From a bacterium (GTDB lineage Bacteria; Bacillota_I; Bacilli_A; RFN20; CAG-826): a stretch of 10,016 nt of DNA. The position numbers were made by a program, and so were the translations under genes. The DNA is taken from assembly GCA_004561785.1 (NCBI GenBank), contig SFUB01000048.1, positions 1 through 10,016 on the forward strand. The letters run 5' to 3'. Positions 4,838 to 10,016 of this stretch are shown here, piece by piece; the first letter of the stretch is position 1, and every line of letters starts with the position of its first letter. Below the pieces are notes generated by a model. That model saw nothing but the letters and a program-made list of their open reading frames with translations, was not told where the DNA came from and did not search any database.

Positions 4838-6454
4838 TCAGATGATTTCCAAGGAACCGAGGGTCAATAGATCCTGGTGTTTGCGGTCGAAGAGCATAAT
4901 GTGCTCGCCGCGGAAACCAATCTTGAGGTCGGTGTCAACCGCGTAGTCGACGGCGCCGTATTCGTCGCCGGTCAAGAGGAAGTTACCGATCTGGAGGCGG
5001 ATGGTGGTCTCCTTGCCGGTGGGCATGGCGCTATAGACCTTGGCGTCGAGTTTCCCGCCCTCGTTGAGGGTGATGTACTGCGAGCGGACGCCCAAGATGA
5101 AGTCCTCATCGGTGATGACGGGGTTATCGGCCACGTCGATTTTGCTTTCGATGACGGGGACTTTGTAGGCGAAATTGCCGTCTTTGTTGGCTTTGCCGGC
5201 GGTAGGCGTGCGGCGGGAGGCGTTGAGTTCGGCAATCTTCTTCGCTAAATCGAATCCCTCAATGGGCTTGAAGATGGCTTTGTGGCCGCCGAAGACGTCG
5301 AATTCGAAGACGCCTTTGCCTTTGATGAATCTGCCTTTGGCCTCGATCAGGTTGACGGCCGGGGACCCAAGGAAGTCCGCGGTGAAGACGTTCACGGGGC
5401 GATGGTACATCTCAAGCGGCCTATCGTATTGCTGAAGGACGCCGTTGTTGATGAGGCAGATCTTGGTGGCGAGGGTCATGGCCTCCATCTGGTCGTGAGT
5501 GACGTAGACGAAGGTAGCTCCGGTCTCAAGGTGGAGGCGCTTCAATTCGGAGCGCATCTCAAGACGGAGTTTGGCATCGAGGTTGGAGAGCGGCTCGTCC
5601 ATGAAGAGGACCTTCGGTCCCGGAGCCAACGTACGGGCGATGGCGACGCGTTGCTGCTGTCCGCCGGAGAGTTCGGCGGGATAGCGGGCCATGAATTCCC
5701 CGATTTTAAGGATTCTGGCGACGGCGCGGAGCTTGAGGTCGATTTCCTCCGGCGAGAGCTTGCGGACCTTGCTGGTCGGCTTGCCATCGCTCCCAAGGAT
5801 GCGGAACTGGTCGTCGAGCTTGACGCCCTTGGCTTTGTATTTGGCTTCGATTTGCTGAATCTTCGCTTTCGCCTCTTCGATCTGGGCCGCGGCGAGGTCG
5901 TTCGGGTTCTCCGCGGATTGGAGGTTCAACCGGAAGACCTTCTTTCCGGTCGGATATGAGACCTGGAAGAAATCCACGATTTTGATGATCGCGCGGTCGG
6001 CTTTGATCTTGCCGTCTTTGTCCGCGGAGTCATGGATGAGGGCGATGACCTTCTCCGGCTTGCCGAGAACTTTGATGTAGTCGTTTAGACGGACGAGGTT
6101 CCAATCGTAGACGTTCATCTCCTCCTTGACGTTCTTAAGACCGAAGGTGATGTTCTGATAGACGGTCATGTTCGGCCAAAGGGCGTAGTTCTGGAAAAGG
6201 AAGCCCACGTGGCGCTTCGCCGGCGGGACGTTGATGCCGCGTTCGGAGTCGAATACGATCTCGTCTCCGATGCGGATTTGGCCGCTGGTCGGGGTCTCGA
6301 GGCCCGCGATCATGCGGAGGGTCGTGGTTTTGCCGCAGCCAGAAGGGCCAAGCAAGGTCACGAACGAGTTGTTGGGGATGTTGAGGTCAAGATGGTCGAC
6401 CCCATAGAAGTCGCCCCATTTCTTAACCACGTTAGTCAATACGATTTCAGGCAT
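4838..6454 (-). CDS. ABC importer ATP-binding protein, MalK/UgpC/PotA type with a large insertion
   Basis: The ATPase has 538 residues, far longer than the usual 350-380 of this class. All motifs are present: Walker A GPSGCGKT (36-43), Q-loop Q88 in FLFQNYALWPNMTV, signature LSGGQQQR (262-269), Walker B VLFMDEP (282-288), D-loop SNLDAK and switch His320 (YVTHDQMEAM). The Q-loop and signature are 174 residues apart, against roughly 53 in MalK. About 120 residues are therefore inserted at about 110-232, in the helical subdomain. The insertion is charged and includes a helix with coiled-coil character (AAAQIEEAKAKIQQIEAKYK, 188-207). Residues after about 335 form a MalK-like regulatory domain with TOBE segments (DFILGVRSQYI, LLTGDEYGA). 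Start ATG 6454 overlaps the permease stop by eight bases and has GAGGAAG upstream; it matches the family N-terminus, unlike the more upstream in-frame ATG at 6505. It drives import by the neighbouring permease. Confidence 0.93.
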   Translation of the reverse strand: MPEIVLTNVVKKWGDFYGVDHLDLNIPNNSFVTLLGPSGCGKTTTLRMIAGLETPTSGQIRIGDEIVFDSERGINVPPAKRHVGFLFQNYALWPNMTVYQNITFGLKNVKEEMNVYDWNLVRLNDYIKVLGKPEKVIALIHDSADKDGKIKADRAIIKIVDFFQVSYPTGKKVFRLNLQSAENPNDLAAAQIEEAKAKIQQIEAKYKAKGVKLDDQFRILGSDGKPTSKVRKLSPEEIDLKLRAVARILKIGEFMARYPAELSGGQQQRVAIARTLAPGPKVLFMDEPLSNLDAKLRLEMRSELKRLHLETGATFVYVTHDQMEAMTLATKICLINNGVLQQYDRPLEMYHRPVNVFTADFLGSPAVNLIEAKGRFIKGKGVFEFDVFGGHKAIFKPIEGFDLAKKIAELNASRRTPTAGKANKDGNFAYKVPVIESKIDVADNPVITDEDFILGVRSQYITLNEGGKLDAKVYSAMPTGKETTIRLQIGNFLLTGDEYGAVDYAVDTDLKIGFRGEHIMLFDRKHQDLLTLGSLEII

Positions 6455-8285
6455 TTTTCTTCCTCTTTTTCTTTCCGCCTCCAATGCCATTGTCAAGCGA
6501 GGCACCGGTTAAGGCATTCATACCGAAGTTCACGATGAGAATAATAATAATCAGTCCGAGGTTCGTTGCGCTAGATAAACCGTAAAGTTGCATCTCATCG
6601 AAGTAATCAAGCAACGTTGGAGCGGTTTTCCCGGAAGTACAAAGCATCATGAACAAGGTGAGTTCCCTCATGCCCGTAATGAAGGGCAGAAGGTAGCCAG
6701 ACAGGATGGAAGTCTTTTGTATCGGGATGATGATCCGGGTCATTCTCTTCCACCACGGGACGCCTTGGATCATTGCGGATTCCTCGATTTCCCCAGAAAG
6801 CTGGAGCATGGAGGACAAAGCGGCGCGCGATGCGAAGGGGATGTATTTGATGGTCCCGGTCAAGATGAGGAGGAAATAGGTGTCGTATAGCCCCACCGCA
6901 GAGCCGAAGACGTAATAGGCGGCGCCGACGGAGAGGGAGGGAAGCAGATACGGCAAGAAGGCGATCGCGTTGGCGTAGCCTTCGAATTTGCCTTTACGGT
7001 TTTTGGAGACGCAATACCCGACGAGAGTACCTATCGTCCCGGCGAGAAGCGCGCCGCAAGCGGCGACAAGCACCGAGCCCAAGAACGCTTTCCGCAAGGT
7101 ATCGTTGAATAAGATGCCGTTCTGTCCGTACATCCCAACATCGACCCCCGGAGTGTCGATGTTCACCCACCACTTTGTGGTGAAGGAGGAATAATCGGCC
7201 GGGTTCTTAAGGAAGGTGTCGAGGGTGAAGGAGACGATCGGGAAGATGGAGGTGAAGGCGGTGAGAATGACCAGGATGACGGCGAAGACCCACTTGAATG
7301 CATGGAGATCAACGAGGCTCACCTGGCCGGATTTGCCGGTGACGGTCGTATAGTTCTTCCTGCCGGAGGTCGAGAACTGGTTGACCATCAAGATGCCGAC
7401 GCCGATCGCCATCATGACCACCGACATGATCGAGGCGCTGCCCGCACGATCGGTGTTGAGCTCGAAGTAGCGCGTCGCCAAGGTCGTGAAGTTCAGGTAA
7501 TGGGGAACCGGATAGGAACCCATCGCGCTGGAGAAGACGAGGAGGATGGTCGAGAGGATGGCTGGGGTGACCATCGGCAAGGTGATGCGGAGGAAGATCT
7601 TCCACTTCGGCGTGTTGAGGATGGTAGCGGCTTCTTCAAGATTCGCGTCCATGTTGGTGAAGATACCGCCGATGAGGATATAGGCGAAGGGCGCGTAATG
7701 GAGCCCCAAAACGAGAGCGGATGGGAATAGCCCTACACACCACCATTCCGGCATTGCGACGTGGAACAGCTGCATGAAGATGCCGTTGCGGGTATTGGTC
7801 ACCGCCATGGAATCGAACAGGTTACGCCAGATGTTAGCGAGCGTCCACTGCGGCATGATGTAGGGAAGGATGAAGATGGAGGAGATGTATTTCTTCCACT
7901 TCATGTTGGTTCGGGACACCAAATATGCGGTGATCCCGCCGAATACGATCGCGAATATACACGCTAAGGCTGCCATCGCCATCGTATTCCCGAAGGGGGT
8001 CCAGAAGAACTTGCCAGCCATCTTCCCGGCGAAGGTGTACCACCAGTTGTAACCGGAGAGGCCACCGTCATCGACTCCACTCAATTCTTCGGAGCCGACA
8101 TGGATCGTGAAGGTGTCCATGAAGACCATCACCATCGGGGCGAGGGTCATGACGGTAAGGGCAAGAGTCAGGACTAAGAGGATCGAATTCTGCGGTTTTT
8201 TGAGCCAAGTCCAAACTTTTTTCAGGAAAAGCACGAACTTATTCGGCTTCGGCAGATAATTTGGATCGAGTTCTTTGCTTAGCAT
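6447..8285 (-). CDS. ABC importer permease with two fused transmembrane domains (FbpB/ThiP/AfuB-like)
   Basis: A 612-residue membrane protein made of two BPD_transp_1 domains in one chain. The halves look alike: each has a first helix (34-56; 330-352), an external segment with a Trp pair (WWYTFAGK; KWWVNIDTPG), then a core of helices. Each half carries an EAA loop that docks the ATPase: EEAATILNTPKWKIFLRITLP in broken form at 217-237, with Asn at the usual Gly, and EESAMIQGVPWWKRMTRIIIP at about 501-521, with Gly508 kept. I count about 12 helices. The tail is basic (GGGKKKRKKNA). Start ATG 8285 has a strong site AAAGGAGG (8290-8297). The stop overlaps the ATPase start. Known for the family: fused permeases occur in Fe(III), thiamine and sugar-phosphate importers, whereas MalFG-type sugar importers use two chains. 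The substrate is not decided. Confidence 0.92.
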   Translation of the reverse strand: MLSKELDPNYLPKPNKFVLFLKKVWTWLKKPQNSILLVLTLALTVMTLAPMVMVFMDTFTIHVGSEELSGVDDGGLSGYNWWYTFAGKMAGKFFWTPFGNTMAMAALACIFAIVFGGITAYLVSRTNMKWKKYISSIFILPYIMPQWTLANIWRNLFDSMAVTNTRNGIFMQLFHVAMPEWWCVGLFPSALVLGLHYAPFAYILIGGIFTNMDANLEEAATILNTPKWKIFLRITLPMVTPAILSTILLVFSSAMGSYPVPHYLNFTTLATRYFELNTDRAGSASIMSVVMMAIGVGILMVNQFSTSGRKNYTTVTGKSGQVSLVDLHAFKWVFAVILVILTAFTSIFPIVSFTLDTFLKNPADYSSFTTKWWVNIDTPGVDVGMYGQNGILFNDTLRKAFLGSVLVAACGALLAGTIGTLVGYCVSKNRKGKFEGYANAIAFLPYLLPSLSVGAAYYVFGSAVGLYDTYFLLILTGTIKYIPFASRAALSSMLQLSGEIEESAMIQGVPWWKRMTRIIIPIQKTSILSGYLLPFITGMRELTLFMMLCTSGKTAPTLLDYFDEMQLYGLSSATNLGLIIIILIVNFGMNALTGASLDNGIGGGKKKRKKNA

Positions 8286-8302
8286 TTTGCCTCCTTTCAA
8301 TA

Positions 8303-8340
8303 CCGACAAAGAGAGAGGGTTTGAATCCTCTCTCTGTCGG
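8303..8340 (-). promoter_or_regulatory. Long stem-loop between the binding-protein and permease genes
   Basis: CCGACA plus GAGAGAGG (8303-8308 and 8311-8318) pairs fully with CCTCTCTCTGTCGG (8327-8340). This gives 14 base pairs with a two-base bulge and an eight-base loop. On the minus strand no T-run follows, so it is not a standard terminator. It ends five bases before the permease Shine-Dalgarno site. Such stems inside importer operons often protect the upstream mRNA from 3' decay, so the binding protein is made in excess. Confidence 0.72.
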
Positions 8341-8367
8341 AGCAAATTTAAGCCAAAGAAGCGTTAA

Positions 8368-9696
8368 TTATAGGTAGTTGATCCAATCGCCGAGGACAGG
8401 AGCGACTTTGGCGCAGTATTCCGAATCCTCGAGGACGAGGCGTCCGCCGGTGGAGGACATCCACCAATCATAGCCTCTGTCGTTCTTGCAAGGCGTGGCC
8501 GGAGTGCCGTCTTCCTTAGCATCCCCGTCATGGCTGTGGTCGAAGGTCTTAGCGACAGTCGGGCTGGAGGAATAGCCACCCATGTCTTTGCCCCAAGGCT
8601 GGAAACCATCATGAGTCGTGACCATGAAGTTGATCAAGGCGCAGCTGGTCCAGGGGAAGGGGGAGGTCTTTAGGACCTGAAGGTAATGCTTGTACATATA
8701 CCCACCGAAGCCCTTGTAGCCTTCATTATAAGCGGCGATGTCGATCCAGGTGTTGGAAGTCGCCTCGGTCTCCTGAGTGGAGCGGAACTTGGAATAGACG
8801 AGCAAGCCCGCGGCGCCGCCGGATTCCTTTTTGGTGAGGTTGGCCTGAATCGGGCCGTCATCGGTGACTTTGGTGTAGTTCTTGAGGAAGCTGTAGATCC
8901 AGGCGAGAGCGTACTTCCCGTTCGCGCCGAGATTCAGATCGGCAGCATAGCTTTCGATGCCGGCATTGGGATCGGCGATGACCGCATCGACCTTGGCTTT
9001 GTCCTCCGTGCTGAGGGCATCATAGCCTTCCTTGACGTAAGCAGCATAGGTGTCCTTGGTCAGCATGTAGAGGAAGTTCTGGCCGACCGGTTCGCTGGCT
9101 GGAGCCATGAACTGAGTCTTAACGTTGAGGGCGAAATCCCAGCAGTTGTTGTAGACGTGCTGGACGTTATCGCTATCGGGATTGGTGTTATAGGCGAAGA
9201 CTTTATTAAGGGACTGCAAGGCAAGCGGCTCGCCGTCGAGGGCTTTGTTGCCGTCCCATTCCTTCGGAATGTAGTTGATGAGATATCCTTTGTCGATCAT
9301 CTTGGACTTGATTTGGGAGCCGTCCTGGATGAGCGTCATCGAGAGGTTGTGGGAAGCTCCCTCGACGTCGTTTTTGATCTGGGTAAAGATCTGGTTGTTC
9401 TTCGGCTGAGTGGATTTAACTTCAAAGTTGAAGTTTTTGTCATATTTATCTTGGCAATATTGGACGAAGGCCGTGGCCGCGGTCGGGGTACGGGAGGAGT
9501 TGGCGATCATATAGAAGGTCTTGCCATTGATTTCCTCCATGGCTTTCTTGTAAAGCTCCTCCTTGTCCATGGTCATGGCTTGTTCCACGACTTCCTGAGC
9601 ATGGGTCTTTGCATCCCCGTTTCCACCGGCGCAAGCGGTGAGCGCCCCGCCAAGCAAAGCGGCCGAGACGACTAGAAGAGTAAGATTCTTCTTCAT
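8368..9696 (-). CDS. ABC importer substrate-binding lipoprotein
   Basis: A 442-residue lipoprotein. MKKNLTLLVVSAALLGGAL leads to the lipobox LTAC with Cys22, followed by a Gly/Asn/Asp linker (AGGNGDAK), so the protein is anchored outside the membrane in a Gram-positive-type cell. The mature part has the size of extracellular solute-binding proteins and many aromatic residues that could line a ligand pocket (for example TTHDGFQPWGKDMGGY near residue 365 and GYDWWMSSTGG near 410). I cannot place it in a substrate class from sequence alone; there is no clear run of Fe-binding tyrosines. It is the first gene of the importer operon, 82 bases before the permease start, with an LacI-type operator in its promoter, which points to a carbohydrate or sugar phosphate. 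ATG 9696 has GAAAGG (9702-9707) five bases upstream. Alternatives are iron, polyamine or thiamine. Confidence 0.88.
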   Translation of the reverse strand: MKKNLTLLVVSAALLGGALTACAGGNGDAKTHAQEVVEQAMTMDKEELYKKAMEEINGKTFYMIANSSRTPTAATAFVQYCQDKYDKNFNFEVKSTQPKNNQIFTQIKNDVEGASHNLSMTLIQDGSQIKSKMIDKGYLINYIPKEWDGNKALDGEPLALQSLNKVFAYNTNPDSDNVQHVYNNCWDFALNVKTQFMAPASEPVGQNFLYMLTKDTYAAYVKEGYDALSTEDKAKVDAVIADPNAGIESYAADLNLGANGKYALAWIYSFLKNYTKVTDDGPIQANLTKKESGGAAGLLVYSKFRSTQETEATSNTWIDIAAYNEGYKGFGGYMYKHYLQVLKTSPFPWTSCALINFMVTTHDGFQPWGKDMGGYSSSPTVAKTFDHSHDGDAKEDGTPATPCKNDRGYDWWMSSTGGRLVLEDSEYCAKVAPVLGDWINYL

Positions 9697-9734
9697 AAAT
9701 ACCTTTCTGCGGAGATCTAAAGTCTTCCGCCATG

Positions 9735-9776
9735 TGAAGTAAAAAGAGCGCTAGCTTCTAGGCCTTTTTCGCTTCA
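9735..9776 (-). promoter_or_regulatory. Hairpin in the leader of the importer operon
   Basis: In the minus-strand RNA, TGAAG (9776-9772) pairs with CTTCA (9739-9735). After one mismatch, a run of A pairs with a run of T (9769-9766 with 9745-9742), with a G-U pair between. The stem has about ten pairs with one mismatch and a loop of roughly 20 bases. It begins only a few bases after the predicted transcription start and would shield the 5' end. It is AT-rich, so its stability is uncertain. Confidence 0.4.
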
Positions 9777-9785
9777 TATGCATTT

Positions 9786-9814
9786 ATCTTAGAGTGGAAG
9801 CGCTTCCAATTCAA
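9786..9814 (-). promoter_or_regulatory. Promoter of the ABC importer operon
   Basis: On the minus strand, TTGAAT (9809-9814) and TAAGAT (9786-9791) are 17 bases apart. The -35 box is the same as that of rpsD; the -10 box matches at four of six positions, as expected for a regulated promoter. Transcription should start near 9779, giving a leader of about 80 bases. The spacer is almost wholly filled by the operator palindrome. Confidence 0.7.
9795..9808. promoter_or_regulatory. LacI/CcpA-family operator (cre-like palindrome)
   Basis: TGGAAGCGCTTCCA is a perfect 14-bp palindrome with the central AAGCGCTT and the outer TG/CA typical of LacI-family and CcpA sites. Against the Bacillus cre consensus it differs at two symmetric positions (G for W, C for W), so a local LacI-type repressor is as likely as CcpA. 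Lying between -35 and -10, a bound protein would block RNA polymerase. No regulator gene is in the window. Confidence 0.82.
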
Positions 9815-9818
9815 TACC

Positions 9819-9832
9819 GAAGTTTGTACTTC
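9819..9832. repeat. Inverted repeat upstream of the importer promoter
   Basis: GAAGT and ACTTC flank TTGT, a 14-base imperfectly spaced palindrome just upstream of the -35 box. It is in a suitable place for an activator or a second repressor site, but it is short and could be chance. Confidence 0.35.
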
Positions 9833-9867
9833 TGTTAATTTTTTTAAGCTTAAAACCGCCTGCTTCT

Positions 9868-9882
9868 TATTGAAAATCAATA
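9868..9882. repeat. AT-rich inverted repeat between the importer promoter and the 5S rRNA terminator
   Basis: TATTGA and TCAATA flank AAA, a perfect 15-base inverted repeat about 55 bases upstream of the importer -35 box. The arms lack a T-tail, so it is not a terminator. A protein-binding site is possible. The remainder of 9833-9898 is AT-rich and holds nothing else I can name. Confidence 0.35.
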
Positions 9883-9898
9883 TCTGATTTCCGTGGCT

Positions 9899-9924
9899 AA
9901 AAGAAAAGGCCCCCCGTGGGGGCC
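9899..9924 (-). terminator. Rho-independent terminator of the rRNA operon
   Basis: GGCCCCC (9908-9914) and GGGGGCC (9918-9924) form a seven-base GC-only stem with a three-base loop. On the minus strand the stem is followed by TTTTCTTTT. It lies about 13 bases after the 5S rRNA and should prevent read-through into the importer operon. Confidence 0.9.
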
Positions 9925-9937
9925 CGCAAAAGAAAAG

Positions 9938-10016
9938 AGCTCGGCAGCGCGCTATTTTCAGGGGGCGACCCCCCTATCGTCGCCGCGGCGGAGCTTAACT
10001 TCCGGGTTCGGGATGG
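9938..10016 (-). rRNA. rrf: 5S ribosomal RNA, 3' part (gene continues beyond the window)
   Basis: Read on the minus strand, the sequence contains CCCGAACCCGGAAGTTAAGC, the conserved 5S core of loops B and C. It is followed by the GGGGG/CCCCC arm and then GCTGCCGAGC, which closes helix I. About 79 of roughly 115 bases are present; the 5' part lies to the right. The exact 3' end is uncertain by a few bases. The terminator directly after it shows this is the end of an rRNA operon, with 23S and 16S expected further right. Confidence 0.94.

Noticed and set aside
6454..6505. Upstream ATG of the importer ATPase at 6505
   Set aside because: It would add 17 residues encoded inside the permease gene and has no fitting ribosome site. 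ATG 6454 matches the family start and has GAGGAAG upstream.
8285..8345. Upstream start of the permease frame at 8345
   Set aside because: The extra 20 residues would be encoded by the intercistronic stem-loop. ATG 8285 follows AAAGGAGG directly.
8686..9675. Plus-strand open frame of 329 codons opposite the binding-protein gene
   Set aside because: It is antisense to a lipoprotein gene with signal peptide, ribosome site and promoter. The Val/Gly/Asp-rich translation is typical of a complement frame.
9819..9882. Prophage or integration site next to the rRNA operon
   Set aside because: There are no direct repeats of the 5S end, no integrase and no other mobile genes in view.
1..10016. Recoding of TGA as tryptophan, as in mycoplasmas
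   Set aside because: TGA ends several of the genes at the expected family length, and conserved Trp positions in S4 and TyrRS fall in normal frames.

Overview
The window looks like chromosomal DNA from a member of the Bacillota, probably class Bacilli or a Mollicutes-like gut lineage that keeps the standard code. UGA ends several genes, including both transporter ATPases and the permease, and Trp is read from UGG. By eye the GC content is moderate (about half). rpsD stands alone beside tyrS, as I recall in Bacillus subtilis. S4 lacks the zinc-finger cysteines, Shine-Dalgarno sites are strong at most genes, and two surface proteins are lipoproteins. There is no phage, insertion sequence, CRISPR array or obvious mobile element. 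The lineage call is inference.

Layout. (1) 1-1889, minus strand: a small lipoprotein, then an ABC ATPase and the start of its FtsX/MacB-type permease, which runs off the left edge. The lipoprotein gene is preceded by a run of nine G (coding strand) that lies between possible -35 and -10 boxes. (2) 1890-2257: a gene-free divergent region. It carries the lipoprotein promoter, a nested inverted repeat, a strong rpsD promoter, and a structured rpsD leader that could form a pseudoknot. (3) 2258-2915, plus strand: rpsD (ribosomal protein S4) and its terminator. (4) 2931-4712, minus strand: tyrS overlapping a four-helix membrane protein gene by four bases, convergent with rpsD and closed by its own terminator. 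(5) 4795-9832, minus strand: an ABC importer operon made of a substrate-binding lipoprotein, a fused double-domain permease, and an ATPase with a large insertion. (6) 9899-10016, minus strand: the 3' part of a 5S rRNA gene and the terminator of an rRNA operon that enters from the right.

How the genes work together. The importer operon is the largest unit. Its promoter holds a perfect 14-bp LacI/CcpA-type palindrome exactly in the spacer between -35 and -10, which suggests sugar-dependent control. The permease architecture, with two domains in one chain, is that of the iron/thiamine/sugar-phosphate (FbpB/ThiP/AfuB) group, so the substrate is open. A 14-bp stem between the binding-protein gene and the permease gene probably sets unequal expression. 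rpsD and tyrS are translation genes, and the left-edge module is probably an exporter or a lipoprotein/envelope ABC system.

The signals most worth a second look are the poly-G promoter spacer, the rpsD leader pseudoknot, the ATPase insertion, and the operator-in-spacer promoter. I do not see a wholly new defence or mobile system here.
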